Shown piece by piece: positions 35,950 through 43,954 of a stretch of 64,000 nt of DNA. A program made the translations under genes and the position numbers. The notes under the pieces are model-generated. The model was given only the letters and a program-made list of their open reading frames with translations. It searched no databases and was not told where the DNA came from. Within the stretch, counting starts at the first letter, position 1, and every line of letters starts with the position of its first letter. This stretch comes from Spirochaeta lutea (lineage in GTDB: Bacteria; Spirochaetota; Spirochaetia; DSM-27196; Salinispiraceae), in NCBI RefSeq assembly GCF_000758165.1, contig NZ_JNUP01000072.1, positions 102,496 through 166,495 of the forward strand. Direction: 5' to 3'.

Positions 35950-37491
35950 TTATACCCTCACCTGACCAGCTAACCCGTGTCTATACCTGTAGGAAGGTTC
36001 GGCTAACCGTCTGACAATCCTCCAGAGCATGGGCAGCCAGAGCAGAGTCATCCATACCAGCCCCCACATCCTGAACAGATTTCCCGTGGAGTATACCCTC
36101 TCCATTCCCGGCAGGACAACCCGGAGACTTCCCCCGTTTTGCAGGATCAGATTACCCGGCATCAGGGGATTCGAACGGATGAACCCCTCGGCAGCTACCA
36201 CCCACTGATCATCAAACCGGTCAATTTCCTGGGTCCTTTCCTCGTAACCCTCGTCGGTCAGGGTGAACCGCGGCACCGTAAGGGTGTAGCCCGGAGTAAC
36301 AGCCCGGTAATCCGCCCCGTAGAGGTACCACTGCTGAAAGAAGTAATGGGCCACCATTTCATCCTGGTCTAGGGTGATTTGACCGCCTGAGAGCTCGGGC
36401 TCAGCCGAACTATCCGTCCCCCGAGGCGCGGACAGTAGAATCACCCCCAACACCATAAGCACCACCACTCCGCCTCCTGAAAGCAGCCGTCCCCAGGAAC
36501 CTCGGTCCGGCACGAGGCGAAGGTACTCAAAGGGCCGGTGCTCCCGGCGCTGCCACATCCGAAACCGCAGGAGATACACCGCCCCCAGGCAGCCGGGGGT
36601 TACCAGTATCCAGGCTGCCACCGCCAGGACCTGGGCTGCCCCGCCCAGGGCAGCCAGAACCAACCCGGCCAACACCCCGGCAAGCCCGGGGAACCACAGG
36701 GGCACCACCCGGCTGCTCAGGGACATCCTGGACATCCGGGTGATGAGACCGAAAAGAAACACACCGGGGCTGCGATGACGGCTCCTCCACCAGGAACGGG
36801 AGGCCCTGCCGCGGGAGAAGCCCTGTTCAATACCCGAAATCCAGACTCCCAGCCAAAAGGCCCCGGCAGCAAGACTGAGGAGCCCGGACGCACCCACCAC
36901 CACGGATAGGGGCAGAAGCAGGATAAGGGGAAGCAGGGGCTCGGGTCTACCGATCCCGGTAAACCCCCAGAGTCCGGCTGCAGCTCCCAGAATCAGCAGT
37001 ACCATGGGCACCCCTCCGGGGGTGCTTGTACCCGGCATCACCGGCGCCCAGCCGTTCCAGGGCTGGGAAACCCTGGTCTCCCGGGGAAGGGTCCGGTTAA
37101 TTATTCGATTGGCCTGGGGCCAGACCGATTCAGGCACAAACAACCGGCGGACGCCGGAGGCGGGATGGACAAACAGGTTTTGGAGTTTGCTCAGATAGGG
37201 TGTCCACCGGGGATCGTCGGTTCCGAGAACAGCGACCTCCCGAAGGGGCCGAAGACCTACCTGGGTAAAGGTATTGAAATACACCTGGGCGGTGGAATAG
37301 GACAAGACATTCCCTAGTCCTGCCTTGGAAAGGGCCCCGTTTATGGCATGCTCCTGTTCGGCATCAGCTGCCAGGTACATCTCCCAGCCCTGGAGCTCCG
37401 GGGCTTCCTGGGCTCGGATGCCGGAAACCGGTAGGATGAGAAGAGTTAGTAAAAGCAGGAGACTGCAAGACCTCAGGGAGCAGCGATTCAC
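35950..37491 (-). CDS. Polytopic membrane protein encoded ahead of rnfC
   Basis: 513 aa, GTG start at 37491, 12 bp after the DUF212-like gene. A signal peptide (about 1-27, ending IRAQ) precedes an extracytoplasmic domain of about 140 residues. Five or six membrane helices lie between about 165 and 365, then a second beta-rich extracytoplasmic domain (about 375-470), and a final helix (about 475-495). I do not recognise a family; no redox, nucleotide or metal motif is visible. Its stop codon abuts the rnfC start, so co-expression is nearly certain. It could be an extra subunit or assembly factor of the atypical Rnf-like complex, which is inference from position. Confidence 0.8.
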   Translation of the reverse strand: MNRCSLRSCSLLLLLTLLILPVSGIRAQEAPELQGWEMYLAADAEQEHAINGALSKAGLGNVLSYSTAQVYFNTFTQVGLRPLREVAVLGTDDPRWTPYLSKLQNLFVHPASGVRRLFVPESVWPQANRIINRTLPRETRVSQPWNGWAPVMPGTSTPGGVPMVLLILGAAAGLWGFTGIGRPEPLLPLILLLPLSVVVGASGLLSLAAGAFWLGVWISGIEQGFSRGRASRSWWRSRHRSPGVFLFGLITRMSRMSLSSRVVPLWFPGLAGVLAGLVLAALGGAAQVLAVAAWILVTPGCLGAVYLLRFRMWQRREHRPFEYLRLVPDRGSWGRLLSGGGVVVLMVLGVILLSAPRGTDSSAEPELSGGQITLDQDEMVAHYFFQQWYLYGADYRAVTPGYTLTVPRFTLTDEGYEERTQEIDRFDDQWVVAAEGFIRSNPLMPGNLILQNGGSLRVVLPGMERVYSTGNLFRMWGLVWMTLLWLPMLWRIVRRLAEPSYRYRHGLAGQVRV

Positions 37492-37503
37492 CGGTACATC
37501 ATC

Positions 37504-37992
37504 CTAGAGTATACTGAAGCCCAGAGCGATGAATAATCCCAGGAGCATTCCCACTATGACTTCCAGGGCAGTATGACCGTGCACCTCTTTGACGGGAGCA
37601 AACTCCGCCCGGCCCTCTTCCTGGAGCTGCTGTCCCAGGGCATTTAGGGCTCGGGCCTGCAGACCCGCAGCCCTGCGGACCCCCAGAGCATCCCGAATGG
37701 TGAGTATGCCGTAGAACAGGGCCAACCCGAAGAGGGACGAGTTAATCCCCTCCTGAAATCCGATGGCTACAGCCAGGGCGGTAACAAGGGAGGAATGGCT
37801 GGAGGGCATGCCACCGGTTTTCCACAGAAGGGTCTCAACCAGAAGCCCCCCCCTGGTGCGCTTACGGCGGAATATGTCTATAATAGTCTTGAGCAGCTGA
37901 GCGATGAACCAGCTGAAGAAGGCAGCGAGGAAGACTGGACTTGCGAATAAACTGAAGGCGTTCGCCTCTGTTCGAGCAACCATGATCACCAA
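37504..37992 (-). CDS. DUF212/YuiD-like divergent PAP2 membrane protein
   Basis: 162 aa (ATG at 37992; an ATG at 37980 is also possible), four or so membrane helices. GGMPSSHSSLVTALAV (about 60-75) and EVHGHTALEV (about 138-147) are the conserved segments of this divergent acid-phosphatase/haloperoxidase-related family, whose activity is not established. A cytoplasmic helical loop (about 105-130) separates them. It is the first gene of a run that continues, after 12 bp, through the polytopic protein into rnfCDGEA. It is divergent from the P-loop protein gene, with only 58 bp between them. A lipid-phosphate role is possible but unproven. Confidence 0.85.
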   Translation of the reverse strand: MVIMVARTEANAFSLFASPVFLAAFFSWFIAQLLKTIIDIFRRKRTRGGLLVETLLWKTGGMPSSHSSLVTALAVAIGFQEGINSSLFGLALFYGILTIRDALGVRRAAGLQARALNALGQQLQEEGRAEFAPVKEVHGHTALEVIVGMLLGLFIALGFSIL

Positions 37993-38050
37993 GGATGGTA
38001 TGCTACCGCGTATTTGTCAATAAGGAACAGAAAGAGAGTAAATCACAGCC

Positions 38051-38941
38051 ATGGGTATACGACAGCTATTTGAGACGGTAAATCGCGATTGGACTCGGTT
38101 GGTTTGGCACATGCGGGGGTTGAAGGTCTACGCCCTGGTGGGAAAAAGTGGCACGGGAAAGAGTTTCCGGGCCCGGCTCCTCGCAGAGAAGCTCAAGATT
38201 GACGCCCTTATTGACGACGGCCTTCTCATCAAAGACCAGAAGATCATTGCCGGAAAGTCGGCAAAAAAAGAAGCGGCCTATCTGGCTGCGGTAAAGACCG
38301 CCCTCTTCACCGATCCAAACCACCGGGCACAGGTCAAAAAAGCCCTGGAATCCAGCAAGATAAAGCGGGTCCTGCTCCTTGGAACCAGCGACCGGATGAT
38401 TCAAAAGATCTGCGAGATCCTCCAGCTGCCAAAACCCACAAAGATCATTCAAATTGAGGATATCGCCACCGCCGACGAGATAAATACAGCCATCCACTAC
38501 CGCAAACATCACGGAAAACACGTAATCCCCGTACCGGCCATTGAGGTGAAAAAAAACTACCCGAAAATTATGGCGGATTCCCTGAAGATCATGCTGCGCA
38601 GCGGATTCGGGATGTTCAAACGCAGCAAACTCTACGAAAAAACCGTTGTCCGACCGGAGTTCAGCAACCGGGGTGTAATCAACATATCCGAAGCGGCCCT
38701 TTCCCAAATGATCATGCACTGTGTGGCCGAACATAGCCCGGGCTTTAAAATCCACAAGCTGGTGGTCCGCCAGGACGGTACCGGCTACTCCATGAATCTC
38801 CACCTGGACGTACCCTTCGGCCGTGAACTGGCTGCCTCCATCCACGATCTGCATACCTACATAATAGAGAAGCTTGAACAATACACGGGAATCATTGTGG
38901 ACGAGCTGAACATTACGGTGAATAAGATCATTGATAAATGA
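38051..38941 (+). CDS. P-loop protein with an Asp23-like C-terminal domain
   Basis: 296 aa. Residues about 25-165 contain Walker A GKSGTGKS (about 31-38) in an AAA/kinase-like fold with VLLLGTSD. The C-terminal 90 residues (GVINISEAALSQMIMHCVAE, then LHLDVPFGRELAASIHDLH, VDELNITVNKII) have the beta-alpha pattern of Asp23/Gls24 envelope-stress proteins. The combination is unusual and I know no named family; a spirochaetal family is likely. There is no signal peptide or membrane helix. TTGTCA (38014-38019), 18 bp and GTAAAT end 7 nt before the ATG, and there is no ribosome binding site, fitting leaderless translation. Nucleotide binding is likely; catalysis is unknown. Confidence 0.82.
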   Translation: MGIRQLFETVNRDWTRLVWHMRGLKVYALVGKSGTGKSFRARLLAEKLKIDALIDDGLLIKDQKIIAGKSAKKEAAYLAAVKTALFTDPNHRAQVKKALESSKIKRVLLLGTSDRMIQKICEILQLPKPTKIIQIEDIATADEINTAIHYRKHHGKHVIPVPAIEVKKNYPKIMADSLKIMLRSGFGMFKRSKLYEKTVVRPEFSNRGVINISEAALSQMIMHCVAEHSPGFKIHKLVVRQDGTGYSMNLHLDVPFGRELAASIHDLHTYIIEKLEQYTGIIVDELNITVNKIIDK

Positions 38942-39257
38942 GGTGCCCCCTGTCCAGACCCTCGGTCATGGGTGCAGAAGGATTCGGTACCGGCGGTGAG
39001 GTGCAGGAGGACCGGGTATCCGCTGACCTGCCGGCCCGTCCTTACCGCAGGCTGGTACCCTGCCTAACCCTCCCAGCCCGTCCTTACCATAAACCGATCT
39101 TTATCCGGCCCCCTATGACCCCGCCTGGTTGAACGCCGGGGATGTCGAGATCCGAGTCCAGCTGCGTTTCGGTTCTGGAGTTTTACCCCAGTGGGAATCG
39201 GTTAAATTTGACAGTACAACGGTTATCCAGGATACTATCTATGGAGGTAAGGAACCA
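38942..39257. other. 316-bp intergenic region before the TPR-protein gene
   Basis: No gene seen. Two direct copies of GCCCGTCCTTACC lie near 39031 and 39079, about 48 bp apart, of unknown meaning. The promoter of the next gene is at 39208-39236. The open frame that runs back to 39129 lacks a ribosome binding site at its start and is not used. Confidence 0.6.
39208..39236 (+). promoter_or_regulatory. Promoter of the TPR-protein gene
   Basis: Perfect TTGACA (39208-39213), 17 bp, GATACT (39231-39236). Transcription would start near 39243, leaving a 15-nt leader containing GGAGG. Confidence 0.65.
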
Positions 39258-40445
39258 ATGAAACGGATTTTGTTGTTTTCGTTAATCTGTCTGCTGATGG
39301 GAGGGTTAGCGGCAGCCCAGGATAATACATTTGTATACGAAAGCACGCATTACCGCGTGCGGTCGAATGTGAGTGCGGACCATGCCCAGAGTACTGCAGA
39401 TCAACTGGAGGCACTGGCCGTTCTCTTTAATGATTTCTTCCACTTTGATTTGGATGAATTGGATAACCCCTTGCGGGTTCAGGTCTTCCGGGAACAGCCC
39501 CAGTTTGACCGCTACCTGGAACGCCTCATCGGTGAGACCAGGGATGAGTTTGTATACCTACATTACAGCGACCCGTCCAGAAGCGAGTTGGTAGGCTTTT
39601 TAGGTACGAACCAGGAGCTGGGGAAGTCCATGACCCACCAGGCCTTTATTCAGTTTATCCGAGCCTTCGTACCCAATCCTCCCCTCTGGCTCCGGGAAGG
39701 GTTTGCCGTGTACTTCGAAGAGGCGCAGTACGAACCCGGGTTCGGTGCAGCCGTTGCCAAGGAAAACCTCAGCTGGCTTGAAACCCTGAAGACCATCCTG
39801 TTCGGGGAACGTATCGGTGAGGCCCTGACCCCGGAACAGATTCTGGCCATCGATACCGAGGCGGCCCGGGAACAGATCCAGGTCTTCTACCCCGAGGCCT
39901 GGGGAGTGGTAAACTACCTGGTGAATACCGACATCAAGGCGCATAACCGGATTCTCTGGGATTCCATCGCCGCCCTGTCACCCGAAGCAAGCCTCGCAGA
40001 AAACAGCGCCCGGGTATTACAGGCAGCCTTCCGCTGGGTACCCGAAGAAGATCTTTTGGAAAGCTTTTTATCCTACTTTGATGGGAAAAAGACCTACCGG
40101 GAACTCATCGAGGGTGGTGTCGCAGCCTACGAAGGCAAAGCATTGGATGATGCGGAGTACTATTTCCAACAGGCCATCAACCGCCGTGATACCAGTTATA
40201 TTCCCTACTACTACCTGGGACTCATCAACTATGATCGGGGGAACCACAGCCTTGCCGGTCTGAATTACCAACAAGCCCTGGAAAAAGGCGCAACCCCGGC
40301 TCTAACCTACTATGCCCTGGGGGTCAATGCCTTCGCAGCAACGGAGTACGAAGAGGCCCGGGAGTACCTGGAAACCACCGTACGCCTGGACCCCGACAGC
40401 TTCACCGACAAGGCAGGAGAAATCCTGGCCCGCATTGAGGGATAA
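39258..40445 (+). CDS. Exported gluzincin-like protein with TPR repeats
   Basis: 395 aa. The ATG at 39258 is chosen for its ribosome binding site (GGAGG about 10 nt upstream), an upstream promoter, and an immediate signal peptide (KRILLFSLICLLMGGLAAAQ). Residues about 25-260 resemble the peptidase-MA/DUF1570 group: NPLRVQVF, then LWLREGFAVYFEE (about 143-155), which normally follows an HExxH helix. In that helix the sequence is THQAFIQFI (about 126-134), so the Glu and second His are missing and zinc-protease activity is unlikely. The C-terminal part (about 275-390) holds three tetratricopeptide repeats (YEGKALDDAEYYFQQAI, YDRGNHSLAGLNYQQAL, FAATEYEEAREYLETTV). Probably a periplasmic protein-interaction factor. 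A very strong terminator follows. Confidence 0.87.
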   Translation: MKRILLFSLICLLMGGLAAAQDNTFVYESTHYRVRSNVSADHAQSTADQLEALAVLFNDFFHFDLDELDNPLRVQVFREQPQFDRYLERLIGETRDEFVYLHYSDPSRSELVGFLGTNQELGKSMTHQAFIQFIRAFVPNPPLWLREGFAVYFEEAQYEPGFGAAVAKENLSWLETLKTILFGERIGEALTPEQILAIDTEAAREQIQVFYPEAWGVVNYLVNTDIKAHNRILWDSIAALSPEASLAENSARVLQAAFRWVPEEDLLESFLSYFDGKKTYRELIEGGVAAYEGKALDDAEYYFQQAINRRDTSYIPYYYLGLINYDRGNHSLAGLNYQQALEKGATPALTYYALGVNAFAATEYEEAREYLETTVRLDPDSFTDKAGEILARIEG

Positions 40446-40591
40446 ACCGGTAGAGGAATACCGCCGGGAGGCACCCGCATCCCTGGCCTGGGGCGGCTCA
40501 GCTGCGACCAAGCCCACAGGCGCCTGCCCGGAGTAGAATCCGGAAACAACCGGTGAAAGCCCGGGGTCAGCCCGGCAAAGAATGATCATTA

Positions 40592-40634
40592 AACCAGCCC
40601 CGGACTTGGCTGCAAGTCCGGGGCTGGTTTTTTC
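40592..40634 (+). terminator. Strong rho-independent terminator
   Basis: A perfect 16-bp stem: AACCAGCCCCGGACTT (40592-40607) pairs with its complement at 40614-40629 around a 6-nt loop, followed by TTTTTTCTC. It terminates the TPR-protein transcript and probably also limits read-through toward pcnB. Confidence 0.93.
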
Positions 40635-40640
40635 TCTATG

Positions 40641-40718
40641 GAGGCTCGTTCAACAGGGGGCTCGTTTACAAAGAGGCTCTATAAAAAGAGGCCCGTTCAA
40701 ACCGAGGTTATGCACGGG
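40641..40718. repeat. Five imperfect 16-bp tandem repeats
   Basis: GAGGCTCGTTCAACA begins at 40641, and related copies begin at 40657, 40673, 40688 and 40704, a period of 16, 16, 15 and 16 bp. The consensus is roughly GAGGCTCGTTCAAAAA. The array lies between the terminator and the 3' end of pcnB. It may be a protein-binding array or part of the pcnB 3' untranslated region. Confidence 0.6.
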
Positions 40719-40742
40719 CCATGGGCGAGGCTAGGATCAGTC

Positions 40743-40763
40743 GATAGTGCGCAAAGGCTTGTA
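40743..40763. repeat. Third copy of the 9931/10015 repeat arm
   Basis: The sequence shares TAGTGCGCAAA and the following GG-TTGTA with the left arm at 9931, with one base deleted and a substitution. A TCGTTTACAA matching the 10012-10021 segment lies near 40663, so this may be a decayed copy of the same element. Confidence 0.45.
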
Positions 40764-40788
40764 CAATCGCCCGGGGAAGCGTTCTACA

Positions 40789-42048
40789 TCAGGATGGCGC
40801 ATCGGGTTTTTGGCTCCCCGGTTTGGAGGGCTTCGAGCCGGATTTCGGTGCTGATGCCGGCCGGGATTTTCGCCGGGAACGCCGAGATCGGCCCCCGGAA
40901 CCCTTGGATACGGTACCCGATGCCGGGTCTCCACCGTTCTTTGCACCCCCGCCCCGGGAGGGCCGGGAAGCCTTTTCCAGGGTATTGAGCAGGACGCCAC
41001 TCTGGCGGTACCGCTTTTTCTGACGCATGAGGAAGACCACGGCCTGTTCTACATCGCGGTTAGCCGGGGTGAGGGGTTTAATGCATTCCTTGATCCCCTG
41101 GTATGCCAGGGGAAACACGTTCCGTCCCTCATCCTTCCAGGGGCTGCGATTGTAGAAATAATCGGCGCAGAGAAACGCGATAAACCGGCTGCGCCGGACC
41201 TCTCCATCGTTTTGTACATGTTGGTCCAGGGTATCCAGGAACGAGAAGAAGGAGGTTTGCACACCTTCCCCCTGCTCCTCAAAGAGGGTCTGAAACCCCG
41301 GAAGGAGGTACTGGAAGAGCCGGTAATCCATGAGACGGGAAAAGATGGCCCGGGAATTTCCCGACTGGAGGATCTTGAATAACTCCTCGGAGAGCCTGCT
41401 GGCAGAAATCTCCTGAAGCAGGGGGGATTCCCGGCGGATCCGCCGGCCGAGATTCCAGCCGATACTGCAACCCGTGGTAACGGCATACTTCACCGCCCGG
41501 ATCATCCGCACCGGATCCTCCCGAAAAATCCGCTTTAGGGGAATAATAGGAACCAGCCGCCGGTTCCGGATATCCTGAAACCCGGTGTGAAAATCCAGCA
41601 CCTGCTCCTTAACCGGATCATAGTACAACCCGTTCATGGTAAAATCACGACGGAAGGCATCTTCCTCTACATCGCCGTACACATTATTAAAGCCTTCGGC
41701 CTCAGCGGCCCTGAAGGTGGCGACCTCGATAATTTTTTGGTTCTGGAAGAAGATATGCACCAACCGAAAACGCTTACCGATAATCCGGGAGTTCCGGAAT
41801 AACTTGCGGATCTGGTTGGGCTCCGCTGAAGTAGCAATATCAAAATCCTTGGGTTGACGCCGGAACAGTAAATCCCGAACCGCACCGCCTACGACGTAGG
41901 CCTCGTAGCCCTGACGCTGGAGCCGGCGGATTATCTTTACCGCATCAAAGTCGATGCCGTCCCGGGAAATAGAATGCTCTTCTTTTACATAGATTCTGGC
42001 CTGGGGAACGGGCTTTCCCCGGGGGCCGGTTTTATACCGAATTAACAA
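40789..42048 (-). CDS. pcnB: Poly(A) polymerase I
   Basis: Class II nucleotidyltransferase, 419 aa, that adds 3' poly(A) tails to RNA and promotes decay. It shows GGAVRDLLFRRQPKDFDIAT (about 53-72) with the two metal-binding Asp residues, the FRRDFTMNGLYYD segment, and the RIFREDPVRMIRAVKYA helix that distinguishes PcnB-type enzymes. The RNA-binding C-terminus (from about 350) is very rich in Ser, Arg, Lys, Gly and Pro, as in other PcnB proteins. A CCA-adding activity cannot be excluded from sequence alone. The apparent start at 42048 is TTG without a clear ribosome binding site, so the exact N-terminus is uncertain. It is convergent with the TPR-protein gene and divergent from pabB. Confidence 0.9.
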   Translation of the reverse strand: MLIRYKTGPRGKPVPQARIYVKEEHSISRDGIDFDAVKIIRRLQRQGYEAYVVGGAVRDLLFRRQPKDFDIATSAEPNQIRKLFRNSRIIGKRFRLVHIFFQNQKIIEVATFRAAEAEGFNNVYGDVEEDAFRRDFTMNGLYYDPVKEQVLDFHTGFQDIRNRRLVPIIPLKRIFREDPVRMIRAVKYAVTTGCSIGWNLGRRIRRESPLLQEISASRLSEELFKILQSGNSRAIFSRLMDYRLFQYLLPGFQTLFEEQGEGVQTSFFSFLDTLDQHVQNDGEVRRSRFIAFLCADYFYNRSPWKDEGRNVFPLAYQGIKECIKPLTPANRDVEQAVVFLMRQKKRYRQSGVLLNTLEKASRPSRGGGAKNGGDPASGTVSKGSGGRSRRSRRKSRPASAPKSGSKPSKPGSQKPDAPS

Positions 42049-42111
42049 TGCTGCTCTGCCTTTTGTTTCTGAGATACATTAACCATTCCATGGTATCGAA
42101 AAAACTCCGCG

Positions 42112-42140
42112 CTGACAATCCTTGAAAATCAGGCTATGGT
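42112..42140 (+). promoter_or_regulatory. Promoter of pabB (leaderless)
   Basis: CTGACA (42112-42117), 17 bp, TATGGT (42135-42140). The ATG at 42149 begins 8 nt after the -10 box and has no ribosome binding site, so transcription should start at or next to the initiation codon. Confidence 0.5.
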
Positions 42141-42148
42141 ACTGCTCC

Positions 42149-43309
42149 ATGGTAGTAGGAAGTAAAGAAGAGGCAAGAATCTATCTCAATGCTCTCGGAC
42201 GGGGTGATCGTCCCTTCTTTTTTTTAAGTGATTTTCATGCCACCCGCTGGTTTATCTGCCCCCTGGATAGTCTCAAGGATTGGAAGGTCCGGGCTGAATT
42301 GCAGCTGGAAACCGGCCCCCTCAGCCTGGGAGGAGCACCCGCCTCTCCGGGACAGCCCCGGAACGCCCCGGAAGCCCCGGGCATTCGAATCACCTCAAAA
42401 ACCCCCCTAGACTTCCGCCAATACAGCCGGGGGTTTGAGATCGTCCAGGACCATCTGCGCCGGGGAAACAGCTTCCTGGTAAATTTGACCTACCCCACCC
42501 CCATCACCCTTTCCGGGGCCTCCCGGCCCCTGGATGCCCTGGTCCGCCAGAGTGGGGCGCCATGCAGGCTGACGGTGGGGGATCTGCGAATTAGTTCCCG
42601 GAGTTTTTCGGTTTTCAGCCCCGAACGCTTCGTGACCATCCGGGGCAACCGGATATCCAGCTTTCCCATGAAGGGTACCCGCAGAATCCCCGGGCCGGGA
42701 GCCGACCCCCAGATTACTGATCCGGACACCCTGCGGTGCTCCGCCCTGGGGAGCCTCATGACAAGCCCCAAGGAACAGGCGGAACACCGGACGGTGGTGG
42801 ATCTGATCCGCAACGATCTCGGGATTTCCGCCCACCGGGTTTGGGTTGATTCCTACCGGTTCTCCCAGGTCATCCGAACGGGGGATTCCGAGCTGGTTAC
42901 CACCAGTTCCCGGATCTGCGGTGCCCTGGAGGAGGGGTGGTCCGCCCGGGCGGGGGATATTCTGACCAGTCAGCTGCCCGCGGGTTCGGTTTCCGGGGCA
43001 CCCAAGGCAAAGACCCTGGAGATCATCCGGGCGGCGGAGCTGGATGACCGGGGATTCTACTGCGGGGTTGCCGGGGTTTGGCTTCCCCCAGACCGGGGAG
43101 CCGGGAGGCGCTCCGGCCCCGGGGGCGGACTGGCCCCGGCCGAGGGAGAAGGGACCGGGCCGAGCCTGGAGAGTTGGGTGCTCATCCGGTATATTGAGCA
43201 GGTGGGTGATGCCTACGCCTTCCGCTCCGGGGGCGGCATTACGATCTACAGCGATGTCTGGGAGGAATACCGTGAGCTTGTCGATAAAATCGCCATCCCT
43301 GTTAGTTGA
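42149..43309 (+). CDS. pabB: Aminodeoxychorismate synthase component I
   Basis: Makes 4-amino-4-deoxychorismate from chorismate for folate synthesis. 386 aa from the ATG at 42149; the in-frame TTG at 42122 lies between the promoter elements. The chorismate-binding domain is clear: FPMKGTRRI (the Lys of the PIKGT-type motif marks PabB rather than TrpE), DLIRNDLG, LPAGSVSGAPKAKTLEII and RSGGGITIYSD. The N-terminal region is short. A Gly/Pro-rich insert of about 30 residues (PPDRGAGRRSGPGGG and onward) interrupts the domain near residue 315. The next gene encodes the lyase. The glutaminase PabA is not in the window and may be shared with anthranilate synthase, or ammonia may be used. Confidence 0.9.
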   Translation: MVVGSKEEARIYLNALGRGDRPFFFLSDFHATRWFICPLDSLKDWKVRAELQLETGPLSLGGAPASPGQPRNAPEAPGIRITSKTPLDFRQYSRGFEIVQDHLRRGNSFLVNLTYPTPITLSGASRPLDALVRQSGAPCRLTVGDLRISSRSFSVFSPERFVTIRGNRISSFPMKGTRRIPGPGADPQITDPDTLRCSALGSLMTSPKEQAEHRTVVDLIRNDLGISAHRVWVDSYRFSQVIRTGDSELVTTSSRICGALEEGWSARAGDILTSQLPAGSVSGAPKAKTLEIIRAAELDDRGFYCGVAGVWLPPDRGAGRRSGPGGGLAPAEGEGTGPSLESWVLIRYIEQVGDAYAFRSGGGITIYSDVWEEYRELVDKIAIPVS

Positions 43310-43952
43310 AAGCATTTGCATTCGGGACGGCCGGGTTCTGGCCCTGGAGTACCACCAGGAACGCTTGGACCGGAGCCGGAGGGAACTAGGGTTTTCCGGA
43401 GCCCTGCCCCTCGCGCCGGCGGTGCAGGAGGCCTACCGGTCCTGGCAGGCTGGGGAACATCCACCGGCCGGAGGGTCGGATGACAGGCATCCCGGGAATG
43501 CCGGAGCAGGTCTTGCCGCTGGAGGAGTCGTGAAGTGCCGGGTGCTCTACGACCGGTCGATTCAGGAAATAGAGTTTGAAGTCTACAAACCCAGGAAATT
43601 CACGGCTTGCCGGCCCGTTGAATCACCCTACCCCCTGGATTACCACCTGAAGTACCGGGACCGGAGCTGTTTCGAGGGGGTGAATGAGCTGGTGCCTCCG
43701 GGAATCTGTCCCCTGATCTGCCGCCACGGCTGGCTCACCGATGCCCTGCATGCCAATATCGCCCTGTTGGTGAAGGGGGAATGGCTCACCCCGGAAACCC
43801 CGCTCCTGGGGGGTACCATGCGGCGGCGGCTGCTGGAGCAAAAAAAAATCAGACCGGCCGCCCTGCGCCGGGAATGGTTACCCCTGGCAGAGCGAATCAG
43901 CCTGATTAATGCCCTCAATCCTCTGGATGCCCAGGTATTGCCCCTGGGTTAG
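43272..43952 (+). CDS. pabC: Class IV aminotransferase-like 4-amino-4-deoxychorismate lyase
   Basis: PLP enzyme that releases pyruvate to give 4-aminobenzoate. The GTG at 43272 is chosen because GGAGGA lies 6 nt upstream and the protein begins as the family does; the same frame stays open upstream inside pabB but codes nothing recognisable. The gene overlaps pabB by 38 bp. The 226-aa product is shorter than usual (about 270). LDYHLKYRDRS (about 118-128) contains the PLP-lysine candidate; DALHANIALLVKGEWLTPE and LLGGTMRRRLLEQ match fold-type IV. A Gly/Pro/Ala-rich insert lies at about 50-75. A branched-chain aminotransferase is excluded by context. Confidence 0.85.
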   Translation: MSLSIKSPSLLVESICIRDGRVLALEYHQERLDRSRRELGFSGALPLAPAVQEAYRSWQAGEHPPAGGSDDRHPGNAGAGLAAGGVVKCRVLYDRSIQEIEFEVYKPRKFTACRPVESPYPLDYHLKYRDRSCFEGVNELVPPGICPLICRHGWLTDALHANIALLVKGEWLTPETPLLGGTMRRRLLEQKKIRPAALRREWLPLAERISLINALNPLDAQVLPLG

Positions 43953-43954
43953 AT

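Larger units (their letters stand above)
40446..40788. other. 343-bp intergenic region with terminator and repeats
   Basis: Between the TPR-protein gene and pcnB (convergent). 40446-40590 is GC-rich and could fold, but I recognise no known RNA. A terminator (40592-40634), five 16-bp repeats (40641-40718) and a copy of the 9931 repeat arm (about 40743-40763) follow. No gene is seen. Confidence 0.65.

Noticed and set aside
40540-40590. Resemblance to the GGAA...GGTGAAA...CCCGGC part of a cobalamin riboswitch before the strong terminator
   Set aside because: The rest of the aptamer (the ACTG and AGCCCGGA blocks) is missing and no plus-strand gene follows the terminator; it lies after a coding region.
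40638-40988. 116-codon plus-strand frame beginning after the terminator
   Set aside because: Its first part is the 16-bp repeat array and the rest is antisense to pcnB; no ribosome binding site.
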